DNA of 23,192 nt from an uncultured Bacilli bacterium (lineage in GTDB: Bacteria; Bacillota_I; Bacilli_A; RF39; UBA660), in the NCBI GenBank assembly GCA_910585915.1, contig CAJUGF010000025.1, forward strand, positions 1 through 23,192. The letters run 5' to 3'. The notes under the pieces were generated by a model. That model was not told the origin of the DNA. It ran no database searches and saw nothing but the letters and a program-made list of their open reading frames with translations. Every line of letters begins with the position of its first letter. Position 1 is the stretch's first letter. Made by a program: the position numbers and the translations under genes. Positions 7,302 to 12,904 of the stretch are shown here, one piece after another.

Positions 7302-7667
7302 ATGAATAAAAAAAATGGGTTTACTTTAGTGGAGCTACTTGCGGTGATTGTTCTTTTAGGTATTATTGCAACGATAGCTATAACGAGTTCAATTAATGTT
7401 TCAAAGAAATTGAAGCATGAAATGTATTGTCAGCAGGTAGAATATATTGCCAATGCTGCAAAGCAATATGGTGCAGATATTTTTGATGGTTTGACGACGA
7501 GTGGAGTGACAGTTAAAGTGGCTGATTTGGTAAAGAAGGGTTATTTAAAAGATAATCAAGTTAATTTAGAGACAGATACAACTTTTTCAGATGTTACAGT
7601 TAAGGTTTATAAAAAGAATAATCGTGCTTATGCTCATGTGAATGTGGATACTAGTTCTTGTGATTAA
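7302..7667 (+). CDS. Type IV prepilin-like protein
   Basis: A 121-residue protein with a class-III prepilin leader: a short basic MNKKNG, then F-T-L-V-E-L-L with Glu at +5 of the mature protein, followed by a hydrophobic helix (AVIVLLGIIATIAITSSI). Cleavage is expected after G6. The C-terminal domain is short, with two cysteines (C43 and C120) that could form a disulfide. It could be a major or minor pilin, a competence pseudopilin (ComGC-like) or a substrate of a Tad-like machine; no prepilin peptidase, ATPase or platform gene is nearby to decide. It sits alone between khpA and der, with its own promoter-like sequence upstream and another before der. GGTGA precedes the ATG. Confidence 0.85.
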   Translation: MNKKNGFTLVELLAVIVLLGIIATIAITSSINVSKKLKHEMYCQQVEYIANAAKQYGADIFDGLTTSGVTVKVADLVKKGYLKDNQVNLETDTTFSDVTVKVYKKNNRAYAHVNVDTSSCD

Positions 7668-7686
7668 GATGGTTTTATGTTAGAAT
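7658..7686 (+). promoter_or_regulatory. Promoter of der
   Basis: TTGTGA (7658-7663), 17-base spacer ending in TGT, then TAGAAT (7681-7686). The -35 lies in the last codons of the prepilin gene. Confidence 0.5.
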
Positions 7687-7717
7687 AAGGCAACTTTTTT
7701 ATAAAGGGGTGATATGT

Positions 7718-9025
7718 ATGAAGCAAACTGTTTGTTTGATTGGAAGGCCAAATGTTGGTAAGAGTTCTTTGTTTAATCGTTTGATTAAAGAGGATAAGGC
7801 GATTATTATGGATACGCCAGGAATTACAAGAGATCGTATTTATGGAACTGTAAAGTATAATGACAAGTCTTTTTTCTTAATTGATACTGGTGGGCTTGAT
7901 TTAGGTCATAACGATTTTAAAGAGGATATTTTAGTACAAGCGACTTTTGCTATTGATGAAGCAGATACTGTGTTATTTGTTGTAGATGGCAAAGATGAAC
8001 TTAATGAAAACGATTATCGGATTCGAGATCTTTTATTGAAAAGTCAGAAAAAGGTTATTGTAGTTGTTAATAAAATTGATAATGAAAAACGTATGGATTC
8101 TATCTATTCATTTTATGAACTTGGTTTTGAGACAGTACTTGGTGTTTCTGCTTCTCATAAGTTAGGAATTAATGCACTACTTGATGAAATTACTAAGGAT
8201 TATAAAGTAGATACCAAAGAGGAAGATGATGCTTGTAGATTTTGTTTGATAGGAAGACCTAATGTAGGTAAGAGTAGCCTTATTAATGCATTGCTTAATG
8301 AAGAACGAGCAATTGTTAGTGATATTGCAGGAACAACACGTGATGCTGTGGATACTCCTTTTGCTTATCATGGCAATGATTATGTAGTGATCGATACTGC
8401 AGGAATTCGTAAACGAGGACGTATTTATGAAAATGTGGAAAAATATAGTTTTCTTCGTAGTTTGAAGGCGATTGAACGCAGTGATGTTTGTGTGTTAGTA
8501 ATTGATGCAAAAGAGGGAATCATTGAGCATGATAAACATATTATTTCTTTTGCTGAAGAACGTGGTAAAGGAATTGTCTTGGTTGTTAATAAGTGGGATA
8601 CTGTTAAGAATCCTGATCAAGAGATTAGGCGTTGGAAAGAAAAAATTTTTTATGAATTTCAATTTTTAAGATATGTGAATGTTGTTTTCTTATCTGCTCT
8701 TACAAAAAAAAGAATTCATACGTTAATGCCAGAAATTATTAAAGCTTATGAAAATAATAAAAAAGAGATTATGACTAGTCAGTTAAATAATGTCATTGAA
8801 GAAGCGACTAAGCTTCATGAAGCCCCTTCTTATAAAGGAAAACGTTTGAAAATTTATTATGTTTCTCAAACTGATCACAAGCCACCAAAGTTTACGTTTC
8901 AAGTAAATAATAAAGGTTTGGTACATTTTAGTTATGAACGTTATTTAGAAAATAAGTTACGTGAAAATTTTGATTTAGTGGGAACACCAATTATTTTGAA
9001 GTTTAAAAATAAAAATGAAAAATAG
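7718..9025 (+). CDS. der: Ribosome-assembly GTPase Der (EngA)
   Basis: A 435-residue double-G-domain GTPase needed for late 50S subunit assembly. First domain: P-loop G9RPNVGKSS17, G2/G3 in PGITRD and DTGG, NKID as G4. Second domain: GRPNVGKSSLINALL, GTTRDAVDTPF, DTAGIRKRGR and NKWD. The C-terminal 80-100 residues form the KH-like domain characteristic of Der (PPKFTFQVNNKGLVHFSYERYLENKLRE). ATG 7718 is chosen because AAGGGG (7704-7709) is correctly spaced for it; an in-frame GTG at 7709 overlaps that site. In B. subtilis der lies a few genes before spoIVA-hbs, and here the same order is kept with murF and a regulator cluster in between. Confidence 0.97.
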   Translation: MKQTVCLIGRPNVGKSSLFNRLIKEDKAIIMDTPGITRDRIYGTVKYNDKSFFLIDTGGLDLGHNDFKEDILVQATFAIDEADTVLFVVDGKDELNENDYRIRDLLLKSQKKVIVVVNKIDNEKRMDSIYSFYELGFETVLGVSASHKLGINALLDEITKDYKVDTKEEDDACRFCLIGRPNVGKSSLINALLNEERAIVSDIAGTTRDAVDTPFAYHGNDYVVIDTAGIRKRGRIYENVEKYSFLRSLKAIERSDVCVLVIDAKEGIIEHDKHIISFAEERGKGIVLVVNKWDTVKNPDQEIRRWKEKIFYEFQFLRYVNVVFLSALTKKRIHTLMPEIIKAYENNKKEIMTSQLNNVIEEATKLHEAPSYKGKRLKIYYVSQTDHKPPKFTFQVNNKGLVHFSYERYLENKLRENFDLVGTPIILKFKNKNEK

Positions 9026-9052
9026 AACTTTAATTTAAGGTTCTATTTTTTT
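9018..9052. terminator. Bidirectional terminator between der and the convergent gene
   Basis: An 11-pair stem (9018-9028 with 9040-9050), extendable inward, with A and T runs on its sides. It contains the der stop codon (9023-9025) and the last codons of the minus-strand gene. Confidence 0.8.
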
Positions 9053-9482
9053 GATTTTTTGATTCTTGTGATGTTTGAAGTATGTTTTTTCCAGTTTGAA
9101 CTAAAAAATCTTTGTATTGTTTTACTATTTTATCTCTTTCTGGATCGACTAAACCAATGTGATTTGCGTAATAATATTCATTTTGTAAATCATCTATTAT
9201 ATACAAATTTTTAAATAAAATTGGTTCATCATAAATGATTAGGCCTTCTTCTGTAGAAGGGATTATACCTCGATAATCATAGTATACATCACCTAATTTG
9301 ATGAAATAGTGGCTTTGCATGTAACAAAACTGGCATTCTGGCAGTATTTCTTTTAATATTACTGCGAAGTAAAAGCAGTATCCATTTGTAAAATCCATTC
9401 GACTTCTTGAAAATGTCATCTCATAGATACTACATATTGTATTTATTAATTCTAGTATTTTATTTTCAACTATATTTTTCAT
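9030..9482 (-). CDS. Unrecognised 150-residue protein with Cys/His/Asp arrangement
   Basis: I do not recognise a named family. The core reads NGYC (C36) at the start of a helix, then SHYFIKLGDVYYDYRG with H58 and D65/D69. This order (Cys on a helix, then His and Asp/Asn on strands) is that of papain-like, transglutaminase-like and arylamine-acetyltransferase-like folds. A small enzyme with a thiol catalytic site is therefore plausible but unproven. There is no signal peptide or membrane segment. The C-terminal 25 residues are polar and probably disordered. A purine-rich AAGGATGAG lies before the ATG at 9482. The gene is convergent with der and divergent from murF, with its own leader. It is a single-gene unit, possibly an accessory gene. 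Other explanations include a conserved structural protein with coincidental residues. Confidence 0.55.
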   Translation of the reverse strand: MKNIVENKILELINTICSIYEMTFSRSRMDFTNGYCFYFAVILKEILPECQFCYMQSHYFIKLGDVYYDYRGIIPSTEEGLIIYDEPILFKNLYIIDDLQNEYYYANHIGLVDPERDKIVKQYKDFLVQTGKNILQTSQESKNQKNRTLN

Positions 9483-9525
9483 TATTTCTCATCCTTTTCT
9501 TTTGTTTTTTTCTTTCCTTTTTAAA

Positions 9526-9539
9526 TTCTTAGTTAAGAA
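9526..9539. repeat. 14-base palindrome in the divergent intergenic region
   Basis: TTCTTA-GT-TAAGAA, a perfect six-base inverted repeat. It lies in the 167-base space between the divergent 150-residue gene and murF, 44 bases from the former start codon. It may be an operator or a leader hairpin. Apart from this and the murF promoter I see nothing else in the space. Confidence 0.4.
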
Positions 9540-9597
9540 CTTCTTTTCAGTTATGGAATATTATATGTTATAAGCCTAGGTTTTAAAAGTATAAACA

Positions 9598-9626
9598 TTG
9601 CTTTTTTGTAAAATGCATGTTAAATT
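9598..9626 (+). promoter_or_regulatory. Promoter of murF
   Basis: TTGCTT (9598-9603), 17-base spacer ending in TGT, then TAAATT (9621-9626). The start codon is at 9650, with only a weak GAAGTGAG ribosome-binding site. Confidence 0.45.
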
Positions 9627-9649
9627 TAGGAAGAAGTGAGTGATGTTAA

Positions 9650-11041
9650 ATGGTAAGCTTAACAGTTTTAGATGTGTTAAGAGAGTGTAATGGAACACTT
9701 TTTTGTGGAGATGAACAATTAGTTTTAAAACGTTTTTCAAAGGATACAAGAACTATTCAAGAGGGGGATGTTTATCTTGGAATACAAGGAGATAACTTTG
9801 ATGGTAATTCTTTTTATTTAGAAGCATTACAGAAAGGTGCTCAGTGTTGTATTTTGGACCATTTTGATGAGAATGCATTACCACATGAATATATGGATCG
9901 AACTATCATTTTAGTTCCAGATACAGTAGATGCCTTACAAAGACTTGCTAAATATAAGAGAAGTTTCGTTTCTATACCAGTGATTGCTGTTACAGGAAGT
10001 GCTGGTAAAACGAGTACTAAGGATATGATTGCAGAAATTTTAAAGCAAAAATATCGTGTTTTAAAGACTCCAGGAAATTTAAATGGTCAAATTGGATTAC
10101 CGCTTAATATTTTAGCATTAGAGGATGAAGACGTAATGGTTCTTGAAATGGGCATGAATGATTTTGGTCAAATTTCAAAGTTAACCTCTATTGCCAAACC
10201 AACACTTGGTGTTATTACAAATATTGGAACTGCTCATATTGGAATTTTAGGATCTCGTGAGAATATTATGAAGGCAAAATTAGAAATTTTAGAGGGAATG
10301 GATCATGGAAGTACTTTGATTTTGAATCATGATAATGATTTACTGTCTTCTTTGAAGCTTTCTGATTATTCTATTTTGGGATGTAGTATTGAGGATGAGA
10401 GTGATTATTCAGTATCTAATTTAAAGATATTAGAAAATTTAAGTGTGTTTGATGTAAGTTATAGAAATGAGAGTTATAGTGTTTCATTGCCTGCTATGGG
10501 AAGTGCTTTTGTAATGGATAGTTTACTTTCTATTGCTGTAGCAGACTTTTTGGGGCTTACTCAAGAGCAAATTCAAAAAGGATTACAACAATTTGTATTA
10601 TCTGGTAATCGAATGGAAATTATTTCTATGAAAGATCAGATGACAGTTATTAATGATACTTATAATTCAAATTATGAAGCTTTGGTAAGTGCTTTGGATA
10701 TTTTAAAGCGTTATTCAGGACAGAGAAAGATTGCTGTTTTAGGAGATGTATTGGAATTAGAAGAATTTTCGAAAGAAATTCATCAAAAGATTGGTGAAAT
10801 ACCTGATTTGAAAGATGTTGATTTGTTATTTTTAAATGGAGAAAATGCCAGATATATTCGGGATGGGGCTTTACAAATGGGAATGCATGAAGATTGTATT
10901 TTCTATTTTGAATCAAAGGAAAAATTAGAACAAGTATTAATGGAAGAATTGAAGCCTATGGATACAGTACTTGTAAAAGCAAGCAATGGTATGAAGTTTA
11001 ATGAAATTGTAGACAAATTAAAAGAAAGTTATTTAGTGTAA
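9650..11041 (+). CDS. murF: UDP-MurNAc-tripeptide--D-Ala-D-Ala ligase MurF
   Basis: A 463-residue Mur ligase that adds D-Ala-D-Ala to UDP-MurNAc-tripeptide, the last cytoplasmic step of the peptidoglycan precursor. Domain 1 (1-105) has the MurF-type FSKDTRTIQEGDVYLGIQGDNFDGNSF. The central ATP domain has T115GSAGKTST (K120). EMGMNDFGQI and NIGTAHIGILGSRENIMKAKLEIL follow, where K210 is the likely carbamylated lysine. VINDTYNSNYEAL marks the domain 2/3 hinge. Length is normal for the family. It is a single-gene unit: it ends in a hairpin that overlaps the 3' end of the convergent HTH gene by 13 bases. In Bacillus murF normally follows ddl, which is not here. Confidence 0.95.
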   Translation: MVSLTVLDVLRECNGTLFCGDEQLVLKRFSKDTRTIQEGDVYLGIQGDNFDGNSFYLEALQKGAQCCILDHFDENALPHEYMDRTIILVPDTVDALQRLAKYKRSFVSIPVIAVTGSAGKTSTKDMIAEILKQKYRVLKTPGNLNGQIGLPLNILALEDEDVMVLEMGMNDFGQISKLTSIAKPTLGVITNIGTAHIGILGSRENIMKAKLEILEGMDHGSTLILNHDNDLLSSLKLSDYSILGCSIEDESDYSVSNLKILENLSVFDVSYRNESYSVSLPAMGSAFVMDSLLSIAVADFLGLTQEQIQKGLQQFVLSGNRMEIISMKDQMTVINDTYNSNYEALVSALDILKRYSGQRKIAVLGDVLELEEFSKEIHQKIGEIPDLKDVDLLFLNGENARYIRDGALQMGMHEDCIFYFESKEKLEQVLMEELKPMDTVLVKASNGMKFNEIVDKLKESYLV

Positions 11042-11052
11042 CTTTCTTTTTT
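11021..11052. terminator. Bidirectional terminator at the murF/HTH overlap
   Basis: An 11-pair perfect stem (11021-11031 with 11039-11049), seven-base loop, then T run. The murF stop codon lies in the 3' arm, and the final codons of the minus-strand HTH gene are also inside the hairpin. Confidence 0.8.
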
Positions 11053-11298
11053 GGAGTCAATTCTTCTTTCTTTAATAATGCGCTCTTTGTTGGTATCAAA
11101 AAAGTCAGTGATATTTTTTTCTAATAATTCTGCCAAGTTATTTAGAAATTCAACAGACACATTAATTTCACCACGTTCAACACAAGCCATGTATTTGGGA
11201 TTAAGCTTATAAGTTTCATAAAATTTTTCTTGTGACATTCCCGTTTGGAAGCGAAAATACTTTAAATTTCTGCCAATAATTTTTTTGATATCTTGCAT
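11029..11298 (-). CDS. XRE-family HTH regulator (89 aa)
   Basis: A single helix-turn-helix domain over residues 5-70: IGRNLKYFRFQTGMSQEKF, then YKLNPKYMACVERGEINVS as turn plus recognition helix (the E-R-G-x-x-x-S/P ending is typical of Cro/C1 proteins), then FLNNLAELLEKNITDFF. A basic tail of about 20 residues follows. Probably a DNA-binding repressor; the target is unknown. It is divergent from the next HTH gene across a 127-base space with promoter-like elements on both strands, an arrangement in which one product often controls both promoters. Its end overlaps murF by 13 bases. An AAAGGG ribosome-binding site lies about 11 bases before the ATG, a little far. Confidence 0.85.
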   Translation of the reverse strand: MQDIKKIIGRNLKYFRFQTGMSQEKFYETYKLNPKYMACVERGEINVSVEFLNNLAELLEKNITDFFDTNKERIIKERRIDSKKESYTK

Positions 11299-11326
11299 AT
11301 ATTACTTTTACCCTTTCATTACTATT

Positions 11327-11356
11327 AATATACTTTTCTTCGTGGTTTTAAGTCTA
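11327..11356 (-). promoter_or_regulatory. Possible promoter of the minus-strand HTH gene
   Basis: Read on the minus strand: TAGACT (11351-11356), 18-base spacer, TATATT (11327-11332), 28 bases before the start codon. Weak match. Confidence 0.3.
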
Positions 11357-11377
11357 CCTACTGAAAACTATACAAAA

Positions 11378-11406
11378 TTGACAGAGTTTTTAATTTGTTA
11401 TATTAT
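11378..11406 (+). promoter_or_regulatory. Promoter of the HTH-spoVIF pair
   Basis: Consensus TTGACA (11378-11383) and TATTAT at 11401-11406 after 17 bases. An overlapping TGT-TATATT (11396-11404) and TATAAT (11404-11409) make the exact -10 uncertain. An inverted repeat, AAAACT (11364-11369) and AGTTTT (11385-11390), flanks the -35 and could be an operator. Confidence 0.6.
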
Positions 11407-11425
11407 AATGAAGCTTGGAGGGTTT

Positions 11426-11635
11426 ATGAAAAGTAAAGAAAATGAAATTTTAAAATCTTTACGGATTAAACATGGCTATACTTATCAAGATATGGCTGAT
11501 ATACTTCAAATTTGTAAAGCATATTATTGGCAAATTGAACATAAAAATCGTCGTCTTAGCTATGATATGGCAAAGAAGATTGCTCAGATATTTGGATTGC
11601 GTCCAGATGATATCTTTTATGATGAAACTAATTAA
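11426..11635 (+). CDS. XRE-family HTH regulator, paralogue A, upstream of spoVIF
   Basis: A 69-residue protein that is one HTH domain: LRIKHGYTYQDMADIL, turn, KAYYWQIEHKNRRLSYDMAKKIA, then FGLRPDDIFYDE. The start at 11426 follows GGAGG (11417-11421). In-frame ATGs further upstream (11285, 11408) lie before or inside the promoter and are not used. The fourth regulator in the cluster (12475-12681) is a close paralogue: 39 of 58 aligned residues are identical by eye, including Y-Y-W-Q-x-E-H-K. spoVIF begins 32 bases after the stop with no terminator between, so co-transcription is likely, unless the CATA-type element upstream of spoVIF gives it its own sporulation promoter. DNA target unknown. 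Confidence 0.85.
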   Translation: MKSKENEILKSLRIKHGYTYQDMADILQICKAYYWQIEHKNRRLSYDMAKKIAQIFGLRPDDIFYDETN

Positions 11636-11643
11636 GCTGCTAT

Positions 11644-11652
11644 CATATATTA
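11644..11652 (+). promoter_or_regulatory. Possible sporulation-sigma -10 element before spoVIF
   Basis: CATATATTA fits the SigK -10 CATAnnnTA and is close to the SigE -10. AC at 11627-11628 lies 15 bases upstream. The predicted leader would be very short. In this AT-rich DNA the match could be chance. Confidence 0.3.
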
Positions 11653-11667
11653 TGGTAGGAGGCTTTT

Positions 11668-11910
11668 ATGGAATTTGGAGATTCATTTTTTAAGAAAGTT
11701 GAAAAGAAGACAAAAGTTGATAAAAATACGATTTTGTCATTAGCGAATAAACTTCAACAAGGAAATATGAAAGATGAAAATACTTTGCGAGAGGTTATTC
11801 ATAGTCTTAGCAAGATGACTGGTAAATCCGTAAGTAAGGAACGAGAAGATAAGATTATTCAAACAATAGTGAACGATAAGGTCCCAGACCATGTTGAAAA
11901 AATGTTTTAA
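11668..11910 (+). CDS. spoVIF: Stage VI sporulation protein F
   Basis: An 80-residue SpoVIF-family protein. The pattern FFKKVEKKTKVDKNTILSLA, then LQQGNMKDENTLREVIHSLS and KSVSKEREDKIIQTIVNDKVP, corresponds segment by segment to B. subtilis SpoVIF (YjcC), which is made in the mother cell under SigK and is needed for proper coat assembly and spore resistance. Predicted all-helical, cytoplasmic, no signal. AGGAGG at 11657-11662 fixes the start. It sits between HTH paralogue A (same strand, 32 bases upstream) and a convergent two-HTH regulator, an unusual location. Bidirectional terminator downstream. Confidence 0.88.
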   Translation: MEFGDSFFKKVEKKTKVDKNTILSLANKLQQGNMKDENTLREVIHSLSKMTGKSVSKEREDKIIQTIVNDKVPDHVEKMF

Positions 11911-11912
11911 AA

Positions 11913-11946
11913 AAAGTAGCATGGATTTTATGCTACTTTGTTTTTT
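11913..11946. terminator. Bidirectional terminator after spoVIF
   Basis: A ten-pair perfect stem, AAAGTAGCAT (11913-11922) with ATGCTACTTT (11930-11939), seven-base loop, flanked by A and T runs. The 3' arm overlaps the stop codon end of the convergent gene (from 11933). Confidence 0.85.
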
Positions 11947-12367
11947 GAATTAATTCTTCTAAAGAGTAATCATAGTTTTTGGCAAGTTCAATGGCATACA
12001 TAGTGGTAATTAGAGATTTTCCCTTTTCATATTTATGAATGTTTGCTTGACTTGTATTAATCGATTTGCCTAATGCTTCTTGTGTTAAATGATGTTTTAA
12101 GCGAATCATTTTGATATTATCTGATATAGCTGTTTTATCAATTATAACTTTTTCTTTTCGTTTTTCTGGTTTATCATTTAGTCCTACTAGATAATCTAGA
12201 GTTACTGCATAGAAGTTTGCTAAGTCGTTAAGTTTTAAGATAGGAATGATGTCTTTGCCACTTTCCCAACCAGCATAGGTTGAACGTTTTACATTTAATA
12301 TTTTTGCTGTTTCTTTTTGAGTTTTAGCTTCATAGTCTCTTAATTCTCTTAGTTTATCAAACATCAT
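11933..12367 (-). CDS. Regulator with two XRE-type HTH domains
   Basis: A 144-residue protein made of two Cro/C1-type HTH domains joined by a short basic linker. Domain 1 (about 4-62): LRELRDYEAKTQKETAKIL, then KRSTYAGWESGKDIIPILKLNDLA and YLVGLND, as in phage-type repressors. Linker: KPEKRKEKVIIDKTA (67-81). Domain 2 (about 82-140): IKMIRLKHHLTQEALGKSI, then TSQANIHKYEKGKSLITTMYAIELA and YSLEELIQ. Two DNA-binding domains in one chain and no ligand or protease domain suggest recognition of a long or paired operator. A perfect 15-base palindrome lies 20 bases upstream of the start. The ribosome-binding site is weak; two consecutive ATGs (12367 and 12364) are possible starts. It is divergent from HTH paralogue B and convergent with spoVIF. 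Confidence 0.85.
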   Translation of the reverse strand: MMFDKLRELRDYEAKTQKETAKILNVKRSTYAGWESGKDIIPILKLNDLANFYAVTLDYLVGLNDKPEKRKEKVIIDKTAISDNIKMIRLKHHLTQEALGKSINTSQANIHKYEKGKSLITTMYAIELAKNYDYSLEELIQKTK

Positions 12368-12387
12368 ATCATCATCTCTGTTAGTAA

Positions 12388-12402
12388 TTTTCTCAGAGAA
12401 AA
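12388..12402. repeat. Perfect 15-base palindrome, candidate operator
   Basis: TTTTCTC-A-GAGAAAA: a seven-base inverted repeat around one central base. It lies 20 bases upstream of the two-HTH gene, between weak -35-like and -10-like hexamers on the minus strand, and 40 bases upstream of the extended -10 of HTH paralogue B. Position and symmetry suit a repressor site. Confidence 0.55.
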
Positions 12403-12442
12403 CGAAAAAATACGGAAATGTGTGGGTTATTGTAATTAAGTG

Positions 12443-12451
12443 TGATATAAT
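12443..12451 (+). promoter_or_regulatory. Extended -10 promoter of HTH paralogue B
   Basis: TGA followed by perfect TATAAT at 12446-12451. No convincing -35. AAGGAGG (12464-12470) and ATG 12475 follow. Confidence 0.6.
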
Positions 12452-12474
12452 GTATCTATATATAAGGAGGAAGT

Positions 12475-12681
12475 ATGAAAGAATGTTATGAAAAACTTAA
12501 GACTTTAAGAGAAGAATATCATTATTCTTATCAAGATATGGCCGATTTTTTGGAGATTAGTAAATGTTATTATTGGCAACTTGAACATAAAAAGAGAAGA
12601 CTTTATTATGATATGTCAAAGAAGATTGCTACGATTTTTCATTTGAAACCAGATGAAATCTTTTATGAAGAAGAGTTTTAA
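12475..12681 (+). CDS. XRE-family HTH regulator, paralogue B
   Basis: A 68-residue single-HTH protein: LREEYHYSYQDMADFL, turn, KCYYWQLEHKKRRLYYDMSKKIA, then FHLKPDEIFYEE. It is a near duplicate of the gene at 11426-11635, with the conserved recognition segment Y-Y-W-Q-x-E-H-K-x-R-R-L. A strong AAGGAGG lies five bases before the ATG. It is divergent from the two-HTH regulator and lies upstream of spoIVA on the same strand; a hairpin terminator 138 bases downstream argues against simple read-through. DNA-binding role inferred; no target known. Confidence 0.85.
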   Translation: MKECYEKLKTLREEYHYSYQDMADFLEISKCYYWQLEHKKRRLYYDMSKKIATIFHLKPDEIFYEEEF

Positions 12682-12818
12682 TATATTTTGTATCGTTATT
12701 TGAAGGTGGAGTTATCAGAAATCTTTATTTATAATGTTAAATGCAGAATGATTTATTTATTTTGCGGTAGATTTGGTGATATTCGTTTAGTTTTGGAATG
12801 ATCCAAGTTTATTTTTTT
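12682..12818 (+). other. Gene-free stretch before the terminator
   Basis: No convincing coding sequence. It contains TATAAT at 12730-12735 and ends at the terminator 12819-12842. It is either the 3' untranslated region of HTH paralogue B or a short independent transcript of about 100 bases. A 17-codon open frame beginning in this stretch has no ribosome-binding site. Confidence 0.3.
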
Positions 12819-12842
12819 AAGAGCTTTTAAAGCTCTTTTTTT
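12819..12842 (+). terminator. Terminator upstream of spoIVA
   Basis: AAGAGCTT (12819-12826), TTA loop, AAGCTCTT (12830-12837), then T run to 12842. Isolates spoIVA from the HTH cluster. Confidence 0.85.
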
Positions 12843-12867
12843 GTATTTTGGTATAAATTCTTATAAC

Positions 12868-12875
12868 GATACATA
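12868..12875 (+). promoter_or_regulatory. Possible SigE-like -10 element of spoIVA
   Basis: GATACATA matches six of eight positions of the SigE -10 (CATACAHT). Distance to the start (29 bases) is good, but no clear -35 is seen. B. subtilis spoIVA is SigE-dependent. Confidence 0.3.
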
Positions 12876-12904
12876 TTCTTTGGTAGATTAGAAAGAGGTA
12901 GGTT

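Noticed and set aside
11285..11425. N-terminal extension of HTH paralogue A from upstream ATGs
   Set aside because: The extension covers the promoter; GGAGG directly precedes ATG 11426 and the paralogue lacks any such extension.
11029..12681. Prophage or integrative element suggested by the HTH cluster
   Set aside because: No integrase, excisionase, structural or replication gene and no flanking direct repeats; core sporulation gene spoVIF is inside.
12748..12801. 17-codon open frame in the gene-free region before spoIVA
   Set aside because: No ribosome-binding site and no recognisable features.
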